Origin: Gnetum montanum
Lineage: Eukaryota; Streptophyta; Gnetopsida; Gnetales; Gnetaceae
Direction of reading: 5' to 3'
Length of the DNA stretch: 25,411 nt
Assembly (NCBI GenBank): GCA_015680685.1
Contig: MNCI01026473.1
Coordinates: 533,532 to 558,942 of the forward strand
Of the stretch, positions 1 to 9,656 are shown in pieces; position 1 is the first letter of the stretch, and each line of letters starts with the position of its first letter. The notes under the pieces are model-generated. The model saw nothing but the letters and a program-made list of their open reading frames with translations, was not told the DNA's origin and made no database searches. The translations under genes and the position numbers were made by a program.

Positions 1-502
1 TAATTAGGATTTTATTTATTGTTATTTATTATATGTTATTTACATGCTTTATTAGTTATTTACTGCTTTCTCTCTCACACTTCTCTCCTAGTTAAGTGCC
101 TCAGTACGACCACTTCGAGCACGTGCATTATGCGTGGTGATCCCAGCAACGATTAGCATTTGGTAACCATGGTTGCATCGGTTCAGGGTATGTACGGTAA
201 GTGGGAACAGATGTTGATGCTAGGTTAATTTAGACTTAGTTCATTAGTTAAAGTTAGTAATTAGTTTCTCAACCCTTTGCCTTGTTAGCATAGGAGATAA
301 AACATAAAAAGATATAAAAATCATATACCTCAGACTTAACCATACACCGTGATAACTACAAGTAAGTCTGGGAAGATAATGAATAATTAACCTTAAGTGT
401 TCCATGAGGCGTGTAGGCACTTAGTCTGCGGAGTTCGACCGGATCACGCGTGTTACGCTCGTATTTGTATGGTTGAGTGTAGGGGTACCTCGCCACTCAT
501 CA
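1..502 (+). mobile_element. 5' LTR of element A (3' part only; window starts inside it)
   Basis: This is the downstream part of the 5' LTR. It aligns almost base for base with 9158-9656, the end of the 3' LTR of the same element. It ends in CTCATCA at 502, the usual CA terminus of an LTR, and the tRNA-Asp primer-binding site follows within two bases. By hand count the two copies differ at about 33 of roughly 495 positions, about 29 of them transitions, plus one 4-base indel. That fits two once-identical LTRs decaying by cytosine deamination. The promoter-bearing U3 part lies outside the window. Confidence 0.93.
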
Positions 503-503
503 T

Positions 504-522
504 TGGTGCCGTTGCCAGGGAC
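504..522 (+). other. Primer-binding site of element A, tRNA-Asp type
   Basis: TGGTGCCGTTGCCAGGGA starts two bases after the LTR terminus. The complement of the 3' end of plant tRNA-Asp (GUC) is TGGCGCCGTTGCCGGGGA, so there are two mismatches, one C-to-T and one G-to-A, both at CpG positions. Reverse transcription of the element would start here. tRNA-Asp priming is known for Athila-type elements. The stretch 523-648 after it is an untranslated leader with no recognised feature. Confidence 0.85.
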
Positions 523-648
523 TAAGTGTTTGTGCGCTAAGTAGAACATAGGAAATCACTCACATCGTTGGGAGCTTAAACAAACCCTTAGGGTTAATTA
601 AATGAAAAAATTATATAACGGTTAATTAGCAGACCAAATTAAACTAAG

Positions 649-2975
649 ATGTCTTCTTCTCACAAGAGCAACTCACCACCTAGGGACAATACAAAGAACA
701 ATCGGTAATCAAAAACACATAGCCTAAATCCACCGGTTCCTCAACAATACTGAGTGGTATATACTCATCCCGATGAGTACATACCAGACTTTACTTTTAT
801 CCTCCATCAAGATGAATAGATGCGCTAGAGAGATTTGCAAGGTAACATAGTGTTACCTCCAGATCGTGCAGTTCCCAACATGCTCCTCCGTGCTTTGGCA
901 CAGGTCGGCATGACTCAGCTTTATGCTAAGTACGTTGTGAAAGATTTTGACATGAGGGATTACCATTCCACAACTTTACAATGTATGAGGGACTCAAGGC
1001 AGGAGAGCCAACATACACTGTTGACGGGTAAAGAGGTCCTGCACATCCTAAGTGAAATCGGAGATGGTGAACCACTTATAACGGGTTCTCTATCGAAAGA
1101 TGTTCCCCCTCCTAACGATAGTGAGGAGGTGGGGTATCAGAACCTACACTCCACGATACACAACCCTAGTTCTGATCCCCATGAACACCAACTGTTCACT
1201 GAGGGAACAACAACATACAACAAGGACGGGCACTCTGATCGTCATCACGATCAGGGCCAAAGCCACAGAAGAGAAGGTAAGAAGCATCGTCATGGCAATG
1301 GTTCTCCTTCTTCTTCCCCTTCTTTACATCATTTGCCCTCTCCTTCCACATTTGGGTGTAGCCACCATGAGCATAACGATGAGGATAGAGGTAGGCAAAA
1401 TGAGAGACCTCGATGAGAGAGTCGAGAGAGAGGACAAGGACATGAATGAAGGGAAAGTAGGGAACAACGTAGACATCATAGACGTCATGAAAGAGATGAT
1501 CATGATGAACCCCTACTTGCCACCTGAAGCATGCTAAATATAACGGAGGCAGTTAGAATACCAACAAGGCATTTAAAAGATAGTCGGATCAAGCGTTTAG
1601 ACATGAACAATATCCCACGCTTTGAGGGGGTGTACAACACTGATCCACAACATTATTTATAGGCATTCTATGATGCCTGTGCCTCGCAGAACATAGAGAA
1701 CAAGTGGTAGAAACTCAAGTTGTTTCCCAGGACACTCACCAAGGAAGCAGAGAGTTGGTACCAGTCCTTGGAACCAGAAACCATTAGGAGGTGAAGTACG
1801 ATGTTAGAACTCTTCAACGATAAGTATCAAATGTACTCCAGAGTGTCTAACTTGCGTAAGCAGATCTAAGGATGGAAACAAGGTATGCTACCATGGGCTG
1901 CTACTATGCATTGTTACATTGTTGTCCGGGCCATGGTTACGCACAACGGGATCAACTCTGCCACATCGTAGATGGGCTAAGGTATGAAACTAGGAGAACC
2001 CTTGGGACTTATGCCCAAGGGAGATTATCAGAACTTAGAGCCCATGAAGTTCATCGCTTGTTGGAACAACTAGAAAAAGAAGAAGGTGATCTATGAAAAA
2101 GGGAAAGTGCAGAAGAATACAACTGTGATCCTTCCCTTCGAAAGAAGGGAGTGAAATTTTGTGATGAAGAGGATGAGTCACCACTCGAAGAGTTGGTGAA
2201 CAAAAAAACCTTGCTAATTCAAAAACTAACAACAGAAGTATTGGCTAAGGTGGATCAATTATGGGATTCCTTAGACTCTAGACTTGAAACTGTCTTGAAA
2301 ATCATAGAAGAGTCTAAGGAGGAATGAAGTAGTGATAAGAACAAGACAAAGCGGAGAGATTCAGGCCCTGCACATAACAAGGGTAAGGGAAAAATTATTA
2401 TCTCCGATGAAGTTGTGGATTCAAACACAGATGATGACGGTGGATGTGAGATCTGCCACTATGACCATCCTAAGGGATGTTGTCCAATCATCTCACATCT
2501 ACAAGAGTCTGGGGTGTATGCACTCAACCCAAGACTTAACCAACGGCAGACACCCCAAAGGTTACCTTATCCTCAAGGTACCCCAAGACAGTTCCACCAA
2601 CCGTTAACGTACTATCCAAGTGGAACTCCACCACAACCCATCGGACAACACTAGCAGTGGCAATACCCACAGTCATGGGGGATGCCACTCTCGACACAAC
2701 AGTACCCTTACTAGAAACCTGATCCTTATGGCTATTATGTGCAACAACCGGTTTCTCCAAATGACTCTATGGGTCACATAAACCCACCACATTACTACCA
2801 AGTTCAGGAGTATTTTAGGACTCCTCCTTTGGGAGACGCTCCATACCCATACTATCCTCCAAATCCATCCGTATCTCTTACGCCAGTAGCTCCACCATCA
2901 ACTGCTCCAACAAAGCCCAGGGTATTTCCCACTCAACCGCAACAACCCAATATCACGAGGGCTCCCAATCCTTAA
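649..2975 (+). pseudogene. gag: gag of element A, broken
   Basis: Gag forms the particle that packages the element RNA. The first ATG after the PBS is at 649, and its frame can be followed to about 1866 through several stops (first TAA near 706). The parts in order are: an N-terminal region; a basic Arg/His/Asp/Glu-rich stretch (about 1240-1510); and the retrotransposon gag core (about 1600-2095), with the DP..YL, LFP.TLT.EA..WY.SLEP and TMLELFN.KYQ signatures and then CPGHGY. The frame shifts near 1870-1890. A variant zinc knuckle, CX2CX3HX3C, lies at 2445-2480, where the classical form is CX2CX4HX4C. A Pro/Gln/Tyr-rich tail (about 2520-2975) leads in the same frame towards protease. Stops at 2094, 2652, 2715 and 2973 make it non-functional. 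Family assignment is firm; exact ends are not. Confidence 0.85.
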
Positions 2976-2999
2976 TTCTTAGTTGGTTCTAACAATCAT

Positions 3000-3503
3000 A
3001 TGCCAAAAAGACCTTTCTTGAGGACCAACAATCCAACCAAGCCCTCACCTTCACAAACGGTTGAACATCTAAACACCTCCATACCGAATAAGGTTTTGGG
3101 ACCTCCTTCAAACAAAAAACTGAGGCCAATGCATACGGTTATGTTAACACATACAGTTACTGACTGGATTAAGGTAGGCCACCTTCCCAAAAAATCCTCT
3201 GATCCCGGAAGCCCCCTAATCTATCTTCAAGTCGCTAGGAATGAACCTCATAAGGCTCTTTTGGACTTAGGCTCCGGAGTCAACTTAATTTCACAAGAAT
3301 TGTATAAAACCTGGAACCTGCCTCCACTCAAGAAGAGCAATATTTGCTTAGAGCTAGCTGACCAGTCCATCACTGTTCCTTTGGGACAGGTTGAGGACAT
3401 TGTCACCACCGTAGGTGGTTGGTCATACCCGGCTGATTTCCTGGTGATCCAAATAAACAATGACAAAGGGGACTTCCCGATAATAATGGGAAGGGATGGC
3501 TGA
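3000..3503 (+). pseudogene. pro: Aspartic protease region of element A
   Basis: This retropepsin-type protease would cut the Gag-Pol polyprotein. The motif ALLDLGSGVNLI has its catalytic Asp codon at 3264-3266. DLG in place of D(S/T)G is usual for this lineage. The flap-to-C-terminal part ends in the usual FPIIMGR. The protease shares its frame with the second half of gag, so gag and pro were probably one reading frame. The frame is open across the domain but is lost next to 3495, where the expected continuation (WLSIVDA) moves to another frame. The TGA at 3501-3503 results from that shift and is not a true end. The protease domain itself is among the better kept parts of this copy. Confidence 0.83.
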
Positions 3504-5547
3504 GCATAGTAGACGCGTGCCTAGGAATTTGCAATATTTCCTTAGAAATATCCAAGAAAAATACCTTTGGAAATATTGAGAAGAAGAAAGTTCCATGCAT
3601 CGCATATAGTGACATAGGGTGTCATTGCGTGCAGAAATCATGGGTAATATGGAGTTTAACATTGCCTGCATGCAATTGGTGTGCACAAGACATTGACATA
3701 CAAAAGTGCCTATATGCAGCAGCTACACGACAAGAAAACACCTAGTGGCTGATGGCTAACCAAGAGAACAATTCAATGACATGCATGGAACTGACTGAGG
3801 GGATAAAGAGTACTTACGTTGAAAGCATGGATGCACTTGAGCAGGTCTGTGGCCAACTTCCAGCCCTTAACCCTGAAAAAATTAACTGGGGGAAGTTGGA
3901 GATTCCTGAGAAGTTTAAAAAAGAGCCCCTAGATTTAAAACCGTTGCCCACCAGTTTGGAATAAATGACCCTTAAAAATGGAAAACTGGTAATTATCAAT
4001 GCAAAGCTTGCCCCCAAGCAAAAAGAGAGTTTGCTGAAGGTGATAAATAAGTGGTCAACAGCCTTTGCCTGGTCATACCCTGAACTAACTAGAATAGATC
4101 CTAGGATATGCCAGCATAGGATTTACATGGACCCCTCCATGAAGCCTTGCAAGAAACCATAGAGGCGATTGAACCCAAAGTTAAAACAAATAGTGAAAGA
4201 GGAGATAGAGCAACTTCTCAAGGTTGGGTTCATTTACCCCATTGCTGATAGTGAATGGGTTAGTCCTCTTGTAATCGTACCAAAAAAAGGAGGAAAATGG
4301 AGGGTATATATAGACTTTAGGCTATTGAATATGGCAACATTCAAAGTCACTTCCCATTACCATTTGTTGACCAAGTCTTAGACACTATAGTAGGGCATCG
4401 CTATTACAGTTTTCTGGATGGGTATAGTGGGTACAATCAAATATGAATCGCACCAGAAGACTAAGCCAAAACAACGTTCACCAGTCCTTGGGGAACATTT
4501 TCATACAAAAAAATGCCTTTTGGCTTATGCAATGCCCCTGCCACATTCCAACGATTAGTTTTAAGCATATTTCAACAACAAATAGGTAACAGAGTAGAAG
4601 TCTTTATGGATGAATTCTCCACTTATGGGACGAGCTTTAATCAAGCCCTCGACTGGTTAGAGTAAGTATTGAAACGATGTGTTGAAACCAACCTAAAGCT
4701 TAATTGGCAGAAAAGCCATTTGATGGTTTAAGAGGGCATAGTACTGGGACATAGAATTTCACAATCAGGAATAGAGGTGGATCCGGAAAAAATTAAAGTC
4801 ATCCAAGGAATTATCCAACAACCAGAAACTATCAAAGACATTTGGTCATTCCTTGGACACACTGGCTACTACAGGAGATTTATTGAGAACTTCTCCAAAA
4901 TTGCCAAGCCGTTGGTGGAATTAACGAAAAAAGATGCACCATTCGAATGGACCAGGGAATGTGAATGAGCATTCCAACTTATCAAATAGAGGCTTGTGGA
5001 AACTCCCATTCTACAAGCCCCTGACTGGTCCAGGCCATTCCATATCATGATTGACGCATCTAATTATGCCTTAGGAGCCGTATTGACACAATTAGATGAA
5101 CAAAAATGACCTTATTACATCCACTGTGCTAGTAAGAGTATCACTGGTGCACAACTCAACTACACGACTACGGAAAAGGAATTAATGGCTGTAGTGTTTG
5201 CACTAGACAAATTTAGGCACTATGTATTGGGCTACAAAGTATACATCCATACGGATCATAGTGCAATTAGGTTCCTTATGAACAAGCCAACGGTTAGCCC
5301 ACGTATCATACGTTATTTGGTAATTCTTCAAGAGTTCGATTTAACGATAGTAGATCACAAAGGCACTAAGAATGTAGTCGCAGATCACCTATCTCAGTTG
5401 CATTGGGACAGCAAAGAGGATGAATATAGTGTATCTGACTATTTTCCTGATGAAACCCTCTTTGCCGGTGTAGTAAATGATCAACCCACAGAAATAAATT
5501 GGTATAGTAGCATTCTTACTTTTCTCATTTCCCAACAAACACCATAA
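3497..5547 (+). pseudogene. pol: Reverse transcriptase-RNase H of element A, broken
   Basis: This part of Pol copies the element RNA into DNA. A linker (3497-3960) joins protease to RT. RT shows VPKKGGKWRVYIDFR (about 4280), then a one-base deletion near 4345 that changes frame, then FLDGYSGYNQ, MPFGLCNAPATFQR and the catalytic box at 4603-4617. That box reads FMDEF instead of the usual [YF].DD, so the second catalytic Asp has become Glu. The connection domain has LGH.GYYRRFI. RNase H (about 5035-5400) keeps IDAS, TTEKE and TDHS, the acidic active-site residues. In-frame stops lie at 3743, 3962, 4160, 4444, 4462, 4663, 4729, 4966, 4987 and 5107. Nearly all are one transition away from Gln, Arg or Trp codons. 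The identification is secure and the copy is dead. Confidence 0.93.
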
Positions 5548-5550
5548 GGG

Positions 5551-6849
5551 TTGGACTTTAGGAAGAAACAACAATTTCTTCACAAAACCAAGTACTTCAT
5601 GGAAATCAAGGGACAACTTTATAAAGTCTATCCTGATGGCTTGGTTCGATGGTGTGTGCCCAATAAGGATCAATTAAAAGTTCTCCAAGATGCTCATGAG
5701 GGCCCCTGTGGGGATCACTATGCTAGAAGATGAATGGCTACCAAGGTCCTGCTTGCAGGATATTATTGGCCAACACTATTTTGGGACACCCATCATTTTG
5801 CACAATCCTATGAATGCTGCCAATGTGATGGTGGAATGACTACTAGAATGGAGGGTCCGCAATAATGGATTCAACCTTTGGAACCCTTCGATATCTAGGG
5901 AATAGATTTTATAGGGCCTATTACATTGATGTTCAACGGAAAAGCATATATCATCGTTGCTGTTGATTATTTAACCAAATGGGCTGAAGCAGTCGCAGTA
6001 ACAGATTGCACATCATCCATGGCTGCACGATTTGTACAACAACAAATCGTAAACAGGTTTGGTGTGCCGCGTGCACTCACCTCTGATAATGGAACACATT
6101 TCATGGATGCGACCTTTCGCAAATTGATGCAATGCTTAGGGGTTGAGCATAAATTGACCACACCTTACCACCCCCAAGCTAATGGTCAAGCCAAGGTTAC
6201 TAACTAAGAGATTACAAGAATATTAACGAGAACGATTAGCAAATTTAGGCAAGACTGGAGCACGAAATTGAACGACGCTCTTTGGGCGTACCGCTCCACT
6301 TGGAATCTCCCTATAGGCTATTCTTCTTATGAGTTAGTGTACGAGAAACTACCAAAGCTCCCTATACAGAATGAGCTCTTTACACTATCCATGGCTTACG
6401 ACCTTCACCTGGACCTTGACCTAGCACAAAAACAACGGTTGACAACTCTGAATGTGCTAGACGAGAATAGATTCGTTGCACTATCATTAAATGAGTTGCA
6501 CAAGGCACACAGTAAATAGCATCATGACTTACGAATTTGAAGGTTTAGGTACCAACCAGGAGACAAGGTCCTTTACTGGAATCCCACGCATGTACCACAG
6601 CATACAAAATTTCAAACATTGTGGGAAGGACCCTATATTATTCATACAACCTTCCCCTCTGGAGCCATGATGATATACAAGCCTGACAGCCCGGATAAAA
6701 GGTTATTGGTCAATGTACAACAAATAAAACCTTTCCGTGAACCAAAAACAGCCAGTACAAATCACACCTCCGCTAGCAGGCAACCTCACTCTCTATTTCG
6801 GATCTCTCCCTTGCAATTCAGGCATGGGAGAGATGGCCACCTATGTTGA
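5551..6849 (+). pseudogene. int: Integrase of element A, broken
   Basis: Integrase inserts the cDNA into the host genome. The N-terminal zinc domain is visible (His residues near 5690-5720, CX2C near 5815). The catalytic core runs from about 5890 to 6215, with GIDFIGP, TSDNGTHF and HPQANGQA. The third residue of the DDE triad is replaced: the codon at 6193-6195 is AAG (Lys), where GQAE is expected. The C-terminal part carries the GPY/F module (W.GPY at about 6622) and ends with LLVNVQQIKPFREP, followed by stop TGA at 6847. No chromodomain follows, which argues against a chromovirus. Stops at 5731, 5863, 5896, 6205, 6517 and 6538 add to the damage. It follows RNase H in the same frame, as expected for one polyprotein. 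Confidence 0.92.
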
Positions 6850-7731
6850 TCATTGGAGGCCCTTAGGTCTTTTTGATTTTTGTTTTGCACATTTTTGTTT
6901 TACAAATTTCTTTAACTTTTCTTATTTTTGCTTTTCAACATTGTTATACTTTTTCATTGTGTGTGTGTGTTTGTGTGTGATCCACCCTGTAAGTTTGTCA
7001 CCCAATAAGTGTTCTTCACGATGGTATGAACTGTTTTCATATTGATTGCCAATGTTTGGTTTTTACCTTTAAGTCATGATGTTGATACTAAGGTATGTTT
7101 CCTTTGATATGGCAGGCAATGAGTTCACTTCATCCATCCATCCACAAAGTCTATGGTCTCTCTTGGCTTGGAAATGTACATTTCCTTTCTAATAAGAACT
7201 TTAACAAATTGGTGACTCAGCATTTCTCGAACTAAGGAAGGACTCAAGGATTGCAAAGGGTATGACTTCAAGGGAACTTGATGCATTTGTGTTGGGCATT
7301 CTCTTGGGTGCTTGGATGTTTTCTTCTTGAGTTTTCTTACTGTTCCAATGTCACCCAATTATCGTAAGCTGAGCCAATAAAAATAACAAGTCTTTGCATG
7401 GTGTGGTTCTCACGCATAAAAACACAAAACAAAAAAAAGAAAGAAAGAAAAAATGAGGATTCAAAGCACACCCCTTAGACGAAATAATTCTTTGGGCTAC
7501 AAGCACTGGTTATGGAACTCAAAATGAAAATGTTCCCTCTAACTAAGGCCCTTCTCGCTTCCCATTCTCTCCTCCTTGTTTCATCGGAATGGTGGTGGCT
7601 CTTGGAGAAGGCGTTCTTGTTACTTCAAGGGGATGGATTGACCGAATTCATTGATGCAAAGTCACTGGATGTGGTTGGTTTGAGGCCGGAGTTGGAATGA
7701 GATTTGCCAAGTCACATTAATCATGAAACAC

Positions 7732-7980
7732 ACAAGGGGCTATACACCACCTTGTTCTTGGGATTCCATTCCATTCTCTTTTCTCCATCCTTCTCTCCAT
7801 TGTTCACCTCATTGTTAGTTGTATCATTAGTGTATATTTTGGTTGACGCATTAATTTACAAGGGGCTGTATACCACCTTGTTCTTGAGATTCCATTCCAT
7901 TCTCTTTTCTCCATCCTTCTCTCCATTGTTCTCCTCATTGTCGGTTGTATCATTAGTGTATATTTTGGTTGATGCATTGT
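7732..7980 (+). repeat. 126-base tandem duplication in the tail of element A
   Basis: 7732-7857 and 7858-about 7980 are near-identical direct copies, both opening with ACAAGGGGCT and containing TTCCATTCCATTCTCTTTTC. A few substitutions separate them. Because 126 is a multiple of three, an open frame runs through both copies and produces a repeated hydrophobic peptide. That peptide has no counterpart in the other tails and is treated as chance. Element C has only a single, poorly conserved equivalent (about 12985-13060), so the duplication looks specific to A or its close relatives. Confidence 0.85.
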
Positions 7981-8288
7981 TTTCTTTTTGGTAAATTCTT
8001 GCGGGTAAGACTTTAACTCTTGTTCCAAATGACATTCTTAGAGCCTACGGACTCTTTGAATGTGGGTTTGTCATGGCATTAAGGGCATGAGCTTGCTTTG
8101 GGGAGGACCCACTGACATTCCTATTTGGTGCACCGGTTAACTTTTTTTCCTTAACATTTTTGCAATCTATTTTATTTTGTTCATTTCCATCTTGACATCC
8201 ATCTCATCAATGTCATAGTTGTCCCTTTTTATCTATCTTTCTTATTCCTTTTCTTTCTCCATTTTGATGCTACCGAAGGTTCGTGATT

Positions 8289-8358
8289 AGTCATGGGGGT
8301 ACGGGGCCCGATTTTTTCGATTTTCTCCTAGCCCTGATTTTTTTCGATTTTTTCCTAA
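8289..8358 (+). repeat. Internal purine-tract-like motif followed by a pyrimidine-rich tandem repeat
   Basis: AGTCATGGGGGTA at 8289-8301 matches the purine tract that stands directly before the LTRs of this family (compare 22105-22116 and 10291-10303). Two units of a 25-27 base pyrimidine-rich repeat follow: 8307-8331 and 8332-8358, each containing CGATTTT and TCCTA. The motif lies about 570 bases upstream of the true 3' purine tract. Element C has a degenerate equivalent near 13466-13480. Its role is unknown. Confidence 0.6.
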
Positions 8359-8860
8359 CCCCTACACCTTTGGTAGTAATCATTAATATATCTTCACACT
8401 TGTATTAGCCATACCACAACCTAGCCAATGGACTTACACCGAAGCAAGGTATCAATTACATGATGATTCAATTACCCTTGCTAATATAAGATTGTGTTGT
8501 ATGTGCAGTTGGTAATCATGCAACAATGAATTGGATCTAGAGGGAACACTTGGAATGGAGCAGTGCTGAACAGTTATGCAAGGAGCAAGATCGATGGTGC
8601 GCTTAGGGATGGATAATGAAAGGTGCAATCTTGGCATTGGCAGCAGCAACACTTCTTTCTCTCTCTCTTTCTCTCAAGCTGCCAAATGAGGCCTGATGTC
8701 AATGTAATAAGATGTTCACCCTTGTTGTCATGAACACCAATTTTGTTGTGTCTTGTAATGATGATTCGTTCACATGTCATCCCATTAGTTTCATTTTGAG
8801 TCAATAATCCCATACCTTCCTGATATTATTGTAAAGAACTCGAGGACGAGTTTTCATTTA

Positions 8861-8868
8861 GTCATGGG
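8861..8868 (+). other. 3' purine tract (plus-strand primer site) of element A
   Basis: GTCATGGG directly precedes the 3' LTR. Better-kept copies in this window read GTCATGGGGGTA or GTCGTGGGGGTA before the LTR (22105-22116, 10292-10303). This purine run resists RNase H and primes plus-strand synthesis. The copy in A has lost part of the G run. Confidence 0.65.
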
Positions 8869-8908
8869 TGTACGTGATATTGCATCCTCCCCTGCAATAT
8901 CACGTACA
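8869..8908 (+). repeat. Perfect 16-base inverted repeat at the start of LTR A
   Basis: Arms TGTACGTGATATTGCA (8869-8884) and TGCAATATCACGTACA (8893-8908) are exact reverse complements with an 8-base spacer. Another GATATC palindrome follows at about 8910-8915. Related palindromes occupy the same place in LTR G, LTR C and LTR D. Location in U3 upstream of the TATA box suggests paired protein-binding sites, but a cruciform or hairpin role is equally possible. Confidence 0.85.
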
Positions 8909-8933
8909 CGATATCGCAGTGTGCCATCATATC

Positions 8934-8941
8934 TATAAATA
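8934..8941 (+). promoter_or_regulatory. TATA box of LTR A
   Basis: TATAAATA in U3, with AATAAA about 170 bases downstream. The same octamer occurs at the matching place in LTR B (10356-10363), LTR G (21082-21089), and on the minus strand in LTR E (17815-17822), LTR F (18685-18692) and LTR H (25253-25260). It marks the Pol II start region of the element transcripts. Confidence 0.8.
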
Positions 8942-9656
8942 AGAGGCGACTCTCCCTTGCTTCATCATCCTAGGCTAGACAGTAGGGAAACTCTGGCAGA
9001 TTGATCACTCTAGAGATAGAATATTTTCCATGTGCCCACAGTAGGAGTCCTAAAGTGAACGGTTCTTTATTCGAGCAAACATTGTACCTGAACACAAGTT
9101 TGTGTACGGCAATAAAGACGAGCTTCTTGGATAAACCTTGTAGTGCATGGAATAGGCTAATTAGGATTTTATTTATTATTATTTATTATCTGTTATTTAC
9201 ATGCTTTACTAGTTATTTACTGCTTTCTCTCTCACACTTATCTCCTAGTTAAGTGCCTCAGTACGACCACTTCGAGCACGTGCGTTACACGTGGTGATCC
9301 CAGCAATGATTAACGTTTGGTAACCACGGTTGCATCAGTTCAGGGTATGTACGGTAGGTGGGAAAGGATGCTAACGCTAGGTTAATTTAGACTTAGTTCA
9401 TTAGTTAAAGTTAGTAATTAGTTTCTCAACCCTTCACCTTGTTAGCATAGGAGATAAAACATAAAAAGATATAAAAATCATATACCTCAGACTTACTTAA
9501 CCATACACTGTGACAACTACAAGTAAGTCTGGGAAGACAACAAATAATTAACCTTAAGTGTTCCATGAGGCATGTAGGCACTTAGTCTGCGGAGTTTGAC
9601 CGGATCGCACGTGTTATGCTCGTATGCGTATGGCTGAGTGTAGGGGTACCTCGCCA

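Larger units (their letters stand above)
6850..8860 (+). other. Long non-coding 3' tail of element A
   Basis: About 2 kb separates integrase from the 3' LTR. No conserved reading frame was found. It starts pyrimidine- and T-rich with a (GT)n run (about 6958-6980) and contains a 126-base tandem duplication and an internal purine-tract-like motif (separate entries). It ends with the block TCAATAATCCCATACC ... CTCGAGGACGAGTTTTCATT (about 8800-8858). The same tail recurs in element C (12075-14200) and, reversed, in element E (18839-20998). Shared landmarks include a GAAGCTAAAAGTCTTTRCATG-like block and GCATGAGC.TGCTTTGGGGAGGA. It is therefore a conserved part of the family, perhaps once carrying an extra gene. 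Short open frames here differ between copies and are not credible genes. Confidence 0.75.
8869..9656 (+). mobile_element. 3' LTR of element A (lacks last 7 bases)
   Basis: The LTR starts with TG at 8869 after the purine tract. It contains a TATA box (TATAAATA, 8934-8941) and a polyadenylation signal (AATAAA, 9111-9116). From 9158 it matches the 5' LTR at 1-495. The terminal CTCATCA present at 496-502 is missing: at 9657 the sequence switches to the internal part of element B. The shared GCCAGG near the break (also in the PBS region at 514-519) suggests a deletion joining the two at short homology. The U3 end carries a long perfect inverted repeat (separate entry). LTR G (20999-21810) belongs to the same subfamily. 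Confidence 0.92.

Noticed and set aside
1100-1537. Open frame of 145 codons overlapping gag of element A
   Set aside because: The gag core at 1600-1866 is in the frame that runs from 649; this frame is a shadow without gag motifs.
6850-7050. Chromodomain after integrase
   Set aside because: After QIKPF the frame ends within about 40 codons and shows no chromodomain aromatic pattern.
7704-7994. Hydrophobic repeated peptide, possible envelope-like protein
   Set aside because: It is a by-product of the 126-base duplication and is not kept in the tails of C or E.
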